Notes: generated by a model from the letters alone, not told the origin. Positions 1 to 7,794 are shown, counted from the stretch's first letter. The stretch is 64,000 nucleotides of DNA from Caldilinea sp. CFX5 (GCA_021405325.1 QWII01000031.1:1-64000), one strand, 5' to 3'. Translations and numbers: made by a program.

Positions 1-99
1 GCCCCGCCTACGAGCAGGCGGGCATGTACACTCGCCCCGCCTACGAGCAGGCGGGCATGTACACTCGCCCCGCCTACGAGCAGGCGGGCATGTACACTC
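1..99. repeat. three tandem 33-bp hairpin repeats at window edge
   Basis: Three identical 33-bp units run head to tail without spacers (1-33, 34-66, 67-99). Each unit holds a 7-bp inverted repeat, CCCGCCT and AGGCGGG, around a 6-nt loop, followed by an 11-nt linker (CATGTACACTC). The array starts at the window edge, so it probably continues to the left. Identity between units suggests recent amplification. Function unknown. Confidence 0.9.
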
Positions 100-154
100 A
101 CCAACCAAAGTTATCCATAACTAGTACACGACGGCGTAAATAAACCCATAGTTG

Positions 155-216
155 CCAGTGAGACAGTGACTGACTTACTGACCTACTGACCTACTGACCT
201 ACTGGCTTACTTAGGC
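155..216. repeat. octamer tandem array with ACTG/CAGT core
   Basis: From 169 to 208 the sequence is five 8-bp units: ACTGACTT, three copies of ACTGACCT, then ACTGGCTT. It is preceded by CCAGTGAG and ACAGTG, and followed by TACTTAGGCC. The same 8-bp period, the same ACTG/CAGT core and the same TACTTAGGCC end occur at 32781-32880, so the two arrays belong to one dispersed family. No coding potential. Confidence 0.8.
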
Positions 217-348
217 CGCTCTATACTAGGCTATTATACTGTAAATTCAGCGAAGCAGAAAAGCAGAAATTTGAGGAAAGGCACTACTGTTCAATAGACA
301 AGCGCAGCCGGAAAGGAGTGGGCTTAGTAGTTACGAGCGGGAAAAGAA

Positions 349-394
349 AAGAGGGCAGGGGGCGATACACCGGTGTATCGCCCCCTGCCCTCTT
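349..394. terminator. 46-bp perfect palindrome, likely transcription end
   Basis: Positions 349-371 are the exact reverse complement of 372-394, giving a 23-bp arm with no spacer. It lies downstream of the minus-strand genes at 421-1025, about 27 bp past the stop codon of the small ORF. Read on the minus strand the second arm is followed by TTTTCTTTTC (from A-rich 340-350), which supports a rho-independent terminator for these genes. Confidence 0.75.
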
Positions 395-420
395 CGATTG
401 GCGGGTTCTACCCGTAAGGC

Positions 421-576
421 TTATTTTGTGCTACATTTAACCGAGGCGGACGCAACGGTGGCGTTCGTGGCTTTATTCTTGACGACGGCTCTGACAGTTT
501 GACCACTGCGGGCAAAGCTGCGGGCGACATAGGAATCGAGATCAGCAGCGCCGGCCGTGCTATCAAACTCCATCAT
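421..576 (-). CDS. small coupled ORF, 51 aa, unknown function
   Basis: This short ORF starts with ATGATG whose first codon overlaps the TGA stop of the GIY-YIG gene (ATGA type), so it would be translated by coupling. The product begins MMEFDSTAGAADLD and ends VKCSTK. It has no membrane segment and no motif I recognise; the composition (many A, S, V, T) is that of a small soluble protein. Codon use is like that of the neighbours, and the 46-bp palindrome follows the stop directly, which fits a real last gene of a two-gene operon. It could instead be a decayed C-terminal extension of the nuclease after a stop mutation, but it is not in the same frame, so this would also need a frameshift. Confidence 0.5.
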   Translation of the reverse strand: MMEFDSTAGAADLDSYVARSFARSGQTVRAVVKNKATNATVASASVKCSTK

Positions 577-1025
577 TGATTCCAGGGGGTGCGCAAGGTT
601 TTGATCAATTCGGTAGCCGTTGCGGCGCGTTTTGTGCTTTTATGAAACCAGATTTCCACATGCTGGCGCGCTTTCAAGGCGGTATAGATGAGATGGTTGA
701 CGCGACACTGTGTGGGTCGGCCGCCGGTATAACAATCGCGCGGCGCGATGGCGCCATAACCATGGTTAAAGCGCGTCGCCAAGTTGGTGCATTCGCCAAT
801 GTAGACCGGCGTGTCATTGACCAGGAGGAGATAGACGCCGCCATCCTGCTTATTACTGGGAATGCGGAATTTGCAAAATGGGCCTTCGCCAAAGGGGTGC
901 AAAGCCAAATTTTGCGGGTTGGCATAGGCCAGGTGGGGCTGGAATGGCTGCACGGCGCCGGTATCGTCCGTCTCCGGGCGGATCTGCGCAGCCCATTCAA
1001 AATTGTACTTGCCCCAAGTTCTCAT
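573..1025 (-). CDS. GIY-YIG nuclease family protein
   Basis: Predicted 150-aa protein with a GIY-YIG nuclease fold in its C-terminal two thirds. GVY is at residues 63-65 and VYIGE at 74-78; Arg85 follows at the place of the catalytic arginine, Glu139 sits in a late helix as the usual metal ligand, and Asn149 ends the domain (TPWNQ). The family cuts DNA; in this group the substrate is unknown. The first 60 residues precede the domain and hold an F/Y/W-rich beginning (MRTWGKYNFEW). I chose the ATG at 1025 because GGAG lies 7 nt upstream; a TTG start 14 codons earlier is possible but lacks a ribosome site. The stop overlaps the start of the 51-aa ORF. Could be a solitary nuclease of mobile origin or a repair accessory. 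Confidence 0.75.
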   Translation of the reverse strand: MRTWGKYNFEWAAQIRPETDDTGAVQPFQPHLAYANPQNLALHPFGEGPFCKFRIPSNKQDGGVYLLLVNDTPVYIGECTNLATRFNHGYGAIAPRDCYTGGRPTQCRVNHLIYTALKARQHVEIWFHKSTKRAATATELIKTLRTPWNQ

Positions 1026-1077
1026 AAAGACACTCCATTCAAGGTTCTTGTAAAGAGATTGTTTCAATTGCCTGACA

Positions 1078-1104
1078 AACCCGGTTTCTGCCAGAAACCG
1101 GGTT
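1078..1104. terminator. 13-bp-arm hairpin between two minus-strand genes
   Basis: Arms 1078-1090 and 1092-1104 are exact inverted repeats (AACCCGGTTTCTG) with a one-base centre. It lies just after the truncated-haemoglobin stop and before the GIY-YIG start, so it can end the upstream transcript. No T-tract follows on the minus strand. Confidence 0.6.
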
Positions 1105-1112
1105 GTGTTGAA

Positions 1113-1589
1113 TTACCCCAACAATGCCAGGTTGGACGGCGTTTCCGCTTCAGTTGCGGACGCTGTGTTGACCATCCAACTGGAAAAGCCGACCAGAAAG
1201 GCGCGGAAGCCCGGTAGATGTTCCGCCGGGAAATTATACTTGGCCGGCGCCTCATCTAGCACCCGATCAAAACAGGCCAACCACTCCTGGCGCGCCGCTT
1301 CATCGATGACAAAGGGCAGATGGCGAGCGCGCATCATCGGGTTGCCATAGCGCTGCTGATAGAGCGGCGGTCCGCCCAATAAGCCCACGAAGAAGGCCGC
1401 TGATTTCTGCGACGCTTTGAGCATATCGCGCGGAAACATAGTGCGCAAAGAAGATTGTTCTAACTCGTGATAAAATGCTTCCAACATGGCGAAGATATTG
1501 GCTTCGCCCATAACGGCATAGATCGCTGCACTGGGCGCGGCTACGCGTGGCGGCCCCCCAGGCGGCACATAAATTTGACGTTCTGGCAT
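1113..1589 (-). CDS. truncated haemoglobin, group II (TrHbO type)
   Basis: 158-aa globin, slightly longer than the usual 120-135 aa because of an N-terminal extension (MPERQIYVPPGGPPR). Tyr40 in EAFYHELE is the B10 tyrosine that contacts bound O2; His90 in MRARHLPF is the proximal heme ligand; Trp103 in QEWL matches the G8 tryptophan typical of group II. The GGPPLYQQRYG stretch matches the CD-E region of this group. Such proteins bind oxygen or NO in the cytoplasm and take part in redox or NO protection. I start at the ATG at 1589; an upstream in-frame ATG at 1631 adds residues not expected in the family. A consensus-like promoter lies at 1764-1792 about 170 nt upstream. The C-terminal 40 residues after the globin core are not conserved in the family as far as I know. 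Confidence 0.85.
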   Translation of the reverse strand: MPERQIYVPPGGPPRVAAPSAAIYAVMGEANIFAMLEAFYHELEQSSLRTMFPRDMLKASQKSAAFFVGLLGGPPLYQQRYGNPMMRARHLPFVIDEAARQEWLACFDRVLDEAPAKYNFPAEHLPGFRAFLVGFSSWMVNTASATEAETPSNLALLG

Positions 1590-1763
1590 GATTCTTTTTG
1601 TATGGCTCGCAATCAATGTCCACCCGCCCATCCAACCAGCCGGGCAGCTTTTCCAGAGGAAGCGGGTGTTGTAGTCTACGCTGGTAGATGACCACCATTG
1701 GCAAGAACGCGCACAGTGCGCGCCAGCGCAGTGGGGTCAGACCACGGAACAGGGTGCTCCTTC

Positions 1764-1792
1764 ATTGTAACTGACTTTTCCTAGTTTTTCAA
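1764..1792 (-). promoter_or_regulatory. sigma-70 type promoter for truncated haemoglobin
   Basis: On the minus strand TTGAAA (1792-1787) and TACAAT (1769-1764) are separated by exactly 17 bp. It points toward the gene starting at 1589, giving a 5' leader of about 170 nt. Within 1590-2138 this and the hairpin at 1894-1958 are the only signals I can see. Confidence 0.6.
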
Positions 1793-1893
1793 ATATTGGG
1801 GAGCGATTTTCAGGGCTTTTGTCCGGCTGCGCCTCGGCAAGGCTTTCCCCGACGGCAAGATCAGTATTATTGCGGAAGCCGTAAGGAGCGATT

Positions 1894-1958
1894 ACCGCTC
1901 ATCGCGGGTCCGTGACTCGTAACCGGCTGGGGCGAGTCACGGACCCGCGATGAGCGGT
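1894..1958. repeat. 26-bp perfect inverted repeat
   Basis: Arms 1894-1919 and 1933-1958 are exact reverse complements (ACCGCTCATCGCGGGTCCGT begins the left arm), loop 13 nt. It lies in the 550-bp gap between the divergent haemoglobin and DUF488 genes, so here it is not at an obvious gene end. No T-tract. Confidence 0.85.
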
Positions 1959-2138
1959 GTCGCAAGTAAAGCATCGTACAGCATTAACAGTGCGCTACTC
2001 AGTCATTTTTCACCCTAAAAGCAATGACGCGTCAGCCGATAACGGTTGGCAAGTCTTAAAAAAGCGCACGCAGCTTTCAGACAAACGACAGATACCAGCA
2101 CCGATCAATGTAAGTTAGAATAGAAACCAACAAGCAAA

Positions 2139-2786
2139 ATGACAGACAAAGCCAACCAACCTATGTTTACGCAACCGCCCTTCACCCAATCGGCCATTCC
2201 GATCTACACCATTGGCTACGGGGAACGCACCGTCGCCGCCTTGGTCGCCGTATTGCAGCGCTACCAGATCGAGTATCTGGTGGATGTGCGCACGGCGCCC
2301 TATTCGCGCTATAAGCCGGAATTTTCCAAAGCGGAGTTGAGCGCCGCGCTCCGCCAACAGGGCTTCAAGTATGTCTTTATGGGCGACCAGTTGGGGGGTC
2401 GCCCCACCGACCCGGCCTGTTACACCGACGGCAAAGTCGATTATGACAAAGTGCAGGCGACCGCCGCCTATCAACAAGGGATTGAACGGCTGCACAGCGC
2501 CTTTGTCCAACAGCAGCGCCTTGTCCTCATGTGCAGCGAAGGCAAGCCGGAACAGTGCCACCGCAGCAAACTGATCGGCGCCACGTTGGACAAGCTGGGC
2601 ATTCCGCTCGTCCACATTGATGAAAACGATGCGCCGCAAAGCCAGGCGCAAGTCATCGCCCGGCTGACTGATGGGCAACTTTCGCTCTTTGGCGACCATT
2701 CCTTTCAGTCGCGCAAACGGTATCCAGGGGCAAAGCCGGCGCAGGTAGAAGCTGAGGCCGGCGCAGAGGAGGAATTTGATGAATAA
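2139..2786 (+). CDS. DUF488 family protein (first of pair)
   Basis: 215-aa cytoplasmic protein. It opens with IYTIGYGERTVAALVAVL, the usual DUF488 beginning, then VDVRTAPYSRY, and carries the signature cysteine motif: Cys132-x-Glu134, Pro137, then Cys140-His141-Arg142. The family has no settled biochemical role; the conserved Cys, His and Arg suggest an active site. The last 35 residues (after LSLFGDHSFQ) are a low-complexity A/E-rich tail. It overlaps the next gene by 8 bp, and a RecQ-like helicase gene follows, so a role in nucleic-acid processing is inferred from context. Start taken at ATG 2139; the leader is A-rich with no strong Shine-Dalgarno. Confidence 0.8.
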   Translation: MTDKANQPMFTQPPFTQSAIPIYTIGYGERTVAALVAVLQRYQIEYLVDVRTAPYSRYKPEFSKAELSAALRQQGFKYVFMGDQLGGRPTDPACYTDGKVDYDKVQATAAYQQGIERLHSAFVQQQRLVLMCSEGKPEQCHRSKLIGATLDKLGIPLVHIDENDAPQSQAQVIARLTDGQLSLFGDHSFQSRKRYPGAKPAQVEAEAGAEEEFDE

Positions 2787-3273
2787 AGTGCAACTTGTTA
2801 CCATCGGCGCCTACGGTTTTGACGCCGACACCTTCTTTGCTGCGCTGCAAGCCGCCAAGGTCGATACCTTCTGTGACATCCGGCGGCGTCGGGGGGTGCG
2901 GGGCGCCGAGTATGCCTTTGCCAATAGCCAACGGCTCCAACAGCGGCTGGCCGAATTGGGTATCCGCTATGTCTATCGCCAGGAGTTGGCGCCAAGCAAT
3001 GCGATCCGCACGGCGCAATATGCGGTTGACAAGCAGACCAAAACCGCCAAACGCCAACGCACAGCGCTGAGTCCGGCCTTTATCGCCGCCTATGAAGAAA
3101 GCTGTTTGGCCAACTTCGCTCCCAAACAGTTCCTTGCCGAACTCCCCAATGATGCCCGGGTCATCGCCTTTTTCTGTGTCGAACGGGAACCCGCCGCCTG
3201 CCATCGTTCGCTCCTCGCCCACCGGCTGGCCCAAATGCTTGGTCTAGAGGTGATTCATCTGCTGCCTGAGTAA
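2779..3273 (+). CDS. DUF488 family protein (second of pair)
   Basis: 164-aa second DUF488 protein, diverged from the first: VTIGAYGFDADTFF at the start, CDIRRRRGVRG in place of VDVRTAPYSRY, and Cys133-x-Glu135, Pro138, Cys141-His142-Arg143. The motif is complete, so it is probably active and not a decayed copy. The ATG at 2779 has GAGGAGG 7 nt upstream inside the previous gene; a TTG one codon earlier is less likely. Translational coupling with the first DUF488 gene (8-bp overlap) suggests the two products act together, perhaps as a heterodimer (inference). After its stop a 27-bp-arm hairpin separates it from the helicase gene. Confidence 0.8.
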   Translation: MNKVQLVTIGAYGFDADTFFAALQAAKVDTFCDIRRRRGVRGAEYAFANSQRLQQRLAELGIRYVYRQELAPSNAIRTAQYAVDKQTKTAKRQRTALSPAFIAAYEESCLANFAPKQFLAELPNDARVIAFFCVEREPAACHRSLLAHRLAQMLGLEVIHLLPE

Positions 3274-3286
3274 ATCCTGAGAATTA

Positions 3287-3351
3287 GTTCGGTAGGTGGT
3301 TCGTTCGTTGGTTTCGACAAGCTCAACCAACGAACGAACCACCTACCGAAC
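3287..3351. repeat. 27-bp perfect inverted repeat between DUF488 and helicase
   Basis: Arms 3287-3313 and 3325-3351 pair perfectly around an 11-nt loop. The arms contain repeated GTTCG/GTTGG words. It lies between the second DUF488 stop and the helicase start, inside what looks like one operon, so it may be an mRNA processing or partial termination signal. There is no T-tract after it. Confidence 0.85.
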
Positions 3352-3370
3352 CAACCAACACCCTGAACCT

Positions 3371-6232
3371 ATGATGAAAGTTGTGATTGTTGCCAAAACC
3401 CGCAAAGGCGCCGGCGCTTGTATCGGCGCCATCACCTTTGACGGCCAGAGCGTGCGCTTGATCGCCGCCGACGCCGAGACGAATGAGCGGGCTGGGCTGG
3501 AATATAGCGTCGGTGACGTGTGGGAACTCCAAAGCCGCCGCGCCACCGATTTGATCCCACCACACAACGAAAATATCGTTGTCCGGCACAAAAAGCAGTT
3601 GCCCCTGCGGGTTGACCTGGTCAGCTTTATTAACTTTTTCATGCCCCCCAAAGATGGTGCTGTCAGCCGGCTCTATGACGGGCTGACGCAGGCCACCGAC
3701 ACCGGCGCCCTCTATGTTGCCAACGCCAAGGGCATTCCACCCTATAGCACCACCTTTTGGCGCTCGGACCAACCGCTCCATCTGGATTTGGCAGGCAAAC
3801 GCATCCGCTACCGCTACCCAACCGCTGACGGCGGTTGCACTTTAACCTTTGTCGGTTTCCAAGAACCGGTGGCGGTCATCCCGGCGGGAACCTTGTTGCG
3901 CGTCTCGCTGGCCCACTGGTGGCGACCAGATGACCGGCCTGACCAGGAGATGCGCTGTTATGTCCAACTTTCCGGCTGGTTTCTGGCCGAGCCAAAGTGT
4001 TTCTGCGCCGTCAGCCCACCACAGCCAACGGTGAACGGACAGGGTGCGGCAACAACGGCGACTACGCCACCACCGTCAGCCGCTACGCCACAAATTTTGC
4101 TCAAGCAAATCTTCGGCTACGACACCTTCCGCCCGTGGCAAGCGGAGATCATCGCTAACATTCTGGCCCGGCGCGACACGTTGGTCATCATGCCGACCGG
4201 CGGCGGCAAGTCGCTCTGTTATCAACTGCCGGCGCTTACCTTTGCCGGGTTGACCGTCGTGATCTCACCGCTGATTTCGTTGATGCAGGATCAGGTGGAA
4301 CAGTTACGCCAGGCGGGGGTGGCGGCCATTTATCTCAACAGCACCCTTGCTTATGTTGAGTACCTGGAAGGCGTGCAGCAAGTGCGTAACGGCAAGGTCA
4401 AACTGCTCTACCTGGCGCCGGAGACCTTGTTGCGCCCGGAGACGCTGCTGTTGTTGGATCAGGTGGGCGTCGAAGCGTTGGTGATTGACGAGGCCCATTG
4501 CATCTCGCAGTGGGGTCACGATTTTCGGCCGGAGTATCGTCAACTGGTGGCCGTGCGCCAGCGCTTGCCCAACGCTGTCTGTGTCGCGCTCACAGCCACC
4601 GCCACGCCACGCGTGCAGGATGACATCAAAACGACGCTCGACTTTCGCCACGAAAACACCTTTGTCGCCGGCTTTGATCGCCCCAATCTGCTGATCAATG
4701 TCAAGCCCAAACATGAGTCGTTGCAACAGGTGTTGACCTTCCTGACCGCCCACCCGGAACAGTCGGGAATTATCTATTGCAATACCCAAAATCGGGTGGA
4801 TGAGTTGCACGCCGCCTTGGTCGCCGCTGGCATTAAAGCGCTTCCCTATCATGGCGGCATGGAAAGCGCAGATCGTGAACGCAACCAGCGCGCCTTTATG
4901 CGCGACGACGTGCGCGTGATGGTGGCGACAGTCGCCTTTGGTATGGGCATCAACAAGCCCGATGTGCGCTTTGTCCTGCATGTGGATCTGCCCCAGGACA
5001 TGGAGAGCTACTACCAGCAGATTGGCCGCGCCGGACGCGATAGGCTGCCGGCGGAATGTCTGTTGCTCTTTGGCTATGGCGATGTCCACACCATCCATCA
5101 CTTCATCAGCCAGGGTGCACCCTCGGAAGCGGAAGGTCGGCGGGAACGGTTGCAGACGATGGTGAGTTGGGCCGAATCGTTTGCCTGTCGCCGCAAAGGG
5201 TTGTTGGCCTACTTTGGCGAATCCTATGCCAACGACAATTGCGGTCTCTGTGATAACTGTCTCTACCAGGAAGAGAAACAGGTCGACATTACCTTACCCG
5301 CGCAAAAATTCCTCTCCTGTGTGGTGCGCACCAACGAGATCTTTGGCGTCGGTCATATCATCAAGGTGTTGCGCGGCTCACAGGCCAAAGATGTCTTGCA
5401 ATGGCAGCATGAAAAGCTCACCACCTACGGCATCGGCAAGGAGTATACCGCGGAGACCTGGAAACATCTGGCCCAACAATTCCTCCGCCTGGGGCTGCTC
5501 AAACAAGTGACCGGCACCGGCAGCCTCAAGATGACGGAGAAAGGCTGGGCGGTCTGCAACGGCGAACGGGTCTGGGGCACGCTGGCCGAAACGGAAGAAG
5601 CGGCCGTGAGCGCCGAGCCGGTGAGCTACAACGCCGAACTCTTTGCCCAGTTGCGGATCTTGCGCAAGGAGTTGGCCGATGCCGAACAGACGCCGCCCTA
5701 TATCATCTTCTCCGACCGTAGCTTGCAGGAGATGGCGGCTTACTTCCCCCAATCCACAGCGGCCTTTAGTCAAATCCACGGCGTCGGGCAGATGAAGTTG
5801 GAGAAGTACGCCGCCCGTTTTCTGACGCTGATCAGCGATTATTGCACCCAACACCAAATCACCGAAAAGAGCCGACCACGCACCACGGTGGTCGCGCAAC
5901 CGGCCATTAAAGCGCGCAGCCTGGAAGTCGGTGATCGTTTCCGGTCTGGCGAGTCGGTGGCACAGTTACAGGAAAGCTATAATGTCCATCGCGCAACAAT
6001 TCTTCATCACCTGGCAACCTTTGTCCAAGCCGGGCAAAGTCTACCGGTCGCCCGGCTGCAAGCCGAATCAATCCTGAGTGTTGAACAGCAGCGCCAAATC
6101 TTTGGTCACTTTGCCGAATTGGGCGCTGAACGCTTGCGGCCCATCTTTGAAGCAATGGCCGAGCAGATCAGCTATGATGAACTTCATTTGCTGCGGGCAG
6201 TCTACCGGTTGACGCAGTCAGAGACAACTTAA
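3371..6232 (+). CDS. RecQ-type DNA helicase with N-terminal OB-like extension
   Basis: 953-aa protein, far longer than the ~610 aa of E. coli RecQ. Residues 1-225 (MMKVVIVAKTRKGAG onward) form an extension with beta-rich character; I believe it matches the domain called dual OB in database annotation, but could not verify. Residues ~245-600 are the helicase: Walker A MPTGGGKS (274-281), DEAH (373-376), TATATP, and the motif VI arginine finger QQIGRAGRD. Next comes the RecQ zinc site (Cys near 605, then CGLCDNC), a winged helix, an HRDC domain (~755-830) and a C-terminal helix-turn-helix (~850-950, VHRATILHHLATF). It unwinds DNA 3'-5' by family. The start at 3371 (or ATG 3374) is chosen because anything further upstream would be encoded by the hairpin. 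No clear ribosome site. Paired DUF488 genes upstream suggest a shared job. Confidence 0.88.
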   Translation: MMKVVIVAKTRKGAGACIGAITFDGQSVRLIAADAETNERAGLEYSVGDVWELQSRRATDLIPPHNENIVVRHKKQLPLRVDLVSFINFFMPPKDGAVSRLYDGLTQATDTGALYVANAKGIPPYSTTFWRSDQPLHLDLAGKRIRYRYPTADGGCTLTFVGFQEPVAVIPAGTLLRVSLAHWWRPDDRPDQEMRCYVQLSGWFLAEPKCFCAVSPPQPTVNGQGAATTATTPPPSAATPQILLKQIFGYDTFRPWQAEIIANILARRDTLVIMPTGGGKSLCYQLPALTFAGLTVVISPLISLMQDQVEQLRQAGVAAIYLNSTLAYVEYLEGVQQVRNGKVKLLYLAPETLLRPETLLLLDQVGVEALVIDEAHCISQWGHDFRPEYRQLVAVRQRLPNAVCVALTATATPRVQDDIKTTLDFRHENTFVAGFDRPNLLINVKPKHESLQQVLTFLTAHPEQSGIIYCNTQNRVDELHAALVAAGIKALPYHGGMESADRERNQRAFMRDDVRVMVATVAFGMGINKPDVRFVLHVDLPQDMESYYQQIGRAGRDRLPAECLLLFGYGDVHTIHHFISQGAPSEAEGRRERLQTMVSWAESFACRRKGLLAYFGESYANDNCGLCDNCLYQEEKQVDITLPAQKFLSCVVRTNEIFGVGHIIKVLRGSQAKDVLQWQHEKLTTYGIGKEYTAETWKHLAQQFLRLGLLKQVTGTGSLKMTEKGWAVCNGERVWGTLAETEEAAVSAEPVSYNAELFAQLRILRKELADAEQTPPYIIFSDRSLQEMAAYFPQSTAAFSQIHGVGQMKLEKYAARFLTLISDYCTQHQITEKSRPRTTVVAQPAIKARSLEVGDRFRSGESVAQLQESYNVHRATILHHLATFVQAGQSLPVARLQAESILSVEQQRQIFGHFAELGAERLRPIFEAMAEQISYDELHLLRAVYRLTQSETT

Positions 6233-6315
6233 CTTACACGCCTGGAAAGTAACCGGCGTGCCAATGTCAAATCCAAAAAGCATTGCAAAATTCCCTGTTT
6301 GAGGCATCATGCGCT

Positions 6316-6979
6316 ATGATCATCCCAAATGCTGAATATGCTATTGTGGATATTCGTAAACGGAGTCATATGATCAAATTGCTAGATGTCGTGGCCTTAA
6401 CAGAAGATCTACCAGAATGTAATCTCCCACCGTGGACAGGTAGGCACAGTGGTTGAAATCCTGGCCGCTGGCGCCGCCTACGAGGTCGAATTTAGTGATC
6501 GTGAGGGTCGGACCTCCGAATCAGTGGGGTTGCGTCCCGATCAGGTGATGACGCTGCATTTTGAAGCGGTCAATGGTCATGCCGGTCGATTCATCCACGG
6601 GGACGTCCGACTGGGTAACATCGTTCAGACGGTAGCCGAGAGTCCGGTTTACCTGGACTTTGGTTTCGCAGCGAACCGGCCGCGGGTATACGATGTGGCT
6701 TATGCGTTGGTGTTCATGGTTTGGGCCACGAGATCCGGCAACGCGCCAGAGGACTTCCATTGGGGGTGGTTAGCGAGCTTGCTGGCTGTGTATCAAGAGT
6801 CGGCTGGAATTCGCCTGACCATACAGGAGCGAAAAGCGCTGTTGCCCATGATGGCGAGTGTACCGCTTTACGCTGCTGCGCTTGACGGATACACGGAAGA
6901 TCCTGTCGGTAAGCTTCTTGGGCGGAGATCATTTATCAAACTGAGCGCATGGTTGCTGGCGCATCCGGATGTGGTTTGA
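6316..6979 (+). pseudogene. decayed DUF6883/DUF4926 pair fused to APH fragment
   Basis: Three fragments are joined. An ATG at 6316 starts IIPNAEYAIVDIRK, the beginning of DUF6883 proteins, but after 15 codons it runs in frame (RSH) into ATG 6370, the start of a DUF4926 protein (MIKLLDVVALTEDLPE); about 100 codons of DUF6883 are gone. A single extra C at 6430/6431 then shifts the frame; removing it restores NLPRGQVGTVVEIL and joins the reading frame of 6449-6979. After LRPDQVMTLHFEAVNG that frame continues directly into the C-terminal lobe of an aminoglycoside-phosphotransferase-like kinase (HGDVRLGN catalytic loop, YLDFGF metal motif) without its N-lobe. DUF6883 and DUF4926 commonly sit side by side (from memory). 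Two deletions and one frameshift make an active product unlikely. Confidence 0.7.
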
Positions 6980-7030
6980 TAGCGGTACCGGCATAGCGAC
7001 ATAGACGATGTGTCGAGGAGGGTAGTTGAC

Positions 7031-7744
7031 TTGCAATCAGTCATTGTGTGGGATGTCGGTGGTACGCTGGTGGTTGACGCGGTGTCATTCGAGGTTTTTG
7101 TTCACCGCTGTCTCGCTTCCGCCGAAATTGCGGTCACTGCCTTGGTGGCCTCCTCGCTGCGGGCTGCAGACGAAGTTCTTCTTCGGCAGCAGCAGGGACC
7201 GTTGTGGCGGACCGCCGACGACGAGAAGGCAGGTGACCTGGCCTTTGCCGTTGAACTCTTACGTGGCTCCGGCGCATCGGATGAGCAACGGCAGCAGGTC
7301 GCGGCGGCTGAAGTGGATGCGGTAATCATCAGCGCACATGGCGAGTTGGAAGAGGGCAACTACGGCGCGCTCTACCTCAATGAAGAGGAACTGAGCGCCA
7401 AGTTGGTCGGCAAGTTGGAAGCATGGGTGGTCTACTTTGACTCCTGTCAACAAGGGGTGAACATGGCCTATCTCGACGCCTTTCAGGAAGAGAGCGACAT
7501 CCAGTTCTATCTCGCGCCGATCATCAGCAATGATGCGGGCGATTCGTCTACGAGGACGATGGTCTGGTTCTTTACGGCGGTGCTGCACCACAAACAGCCC
7601 ATCCGCGCCCTGTTTGATACCCGCAAACGGCTCTTTGAGTTTTATGACAAGCAGCAGAAATTGGACATTGTAACGACGCTCAACAAAGCGTTTCCCTTTC
7701 GCCTATACGAATTTGTGGATAACGAAGAAGGGGCTGAAGCGTAG
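7031..7744 (+). CDS. chimera: HAD N-terminus joined to caspase-like domain
   Basis: 237-aa frame made of two unrelated parts. Residues ~1-92 (SVIVWDVGGTLVVDAVSF) look like the start and cap region of a HAD-family phosphatase, but the core with motifs II-IV is missing. From VDAVIISAHGELEEG the rest resembles the C-terminal part of a caspase-like (clan CD) peptidase: His in SAHG and Cys in FDSCQQG occupy the His-Cys dyad positions. The join is in frame. I take TTG 7031 as start because GAGGAGGG lies 8 nt upstream; a GTG at 7010 is the alternative. Either this is a deletion fusion with no function or a real two-domain protein. Its neighbour on the left is a similar in-frame chimera, which favours gene decay. 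The dyad residues are intact, so activity cannot be ruled out. Confidence 0.5.
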   Translation: MQSVIVWDVGGTLVVDAVSFEVFVHRCLASAEIAVTALVASSLRAADEVLLRQQQGPLWRTADDEKAGDLAFAVELLRGSGASDEQRQQVAAAEVDAVIISAHGELEEGNYGALYLNEEELSAKLVGKLEAWVVYFDSCQQGVNMAYLDAFQEESDIQFYLAPIISNDAGDSSTRTMVWFFTAVLHHKQPIRALFDTRKRLFEFYDKQQKLDIVTTLNKAFPFRLYEFVDNEEGAEA

Positions 7745-7765
7745 CAGAGCAGTCGGAAACTTTTG

Positions 7766-7794
7766 TTGACAAGGCAATTAGAAACCAGTATACT
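7766..7794 (+). promoter_or_regulatory. sigma-70 promoter for GT87 gene
   Basis: TTGACA (7766-7771), 17-bp spacer, TATACT (7789-7794). The predicted start point, about 7801, lies 7 nt before an in-frame ATG at 7808 and 67 nt before ATG 7868, so the transcript has a very short leader if 7808 is used. Confidence 0.7.

Noticed and set aside
1..99. Tandem repeats as CRISPR array
   Set aside because: Units are contiguous without unique spacers and no cas genes are present.
576..1217. Long plus-strand frame opposite the GIY-YIG gene
   Set aside because: It is the antisense shadow of the nuclease; no domain, and the minus-strand frame has clear motifs and a ribosome site.
2115..2804. Minus-strand frame opposite the first DUF488 gene
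   Set aside because: Translation has no family match and mirrors the codon bias of the plus-strand gene.
3296..3370. N-terminal extension of the helicase from GTG 3296
   Set aside because: The extra residues would be encoded by the perfect inverted repeat 3287-3351, not by conserved protein sequence.
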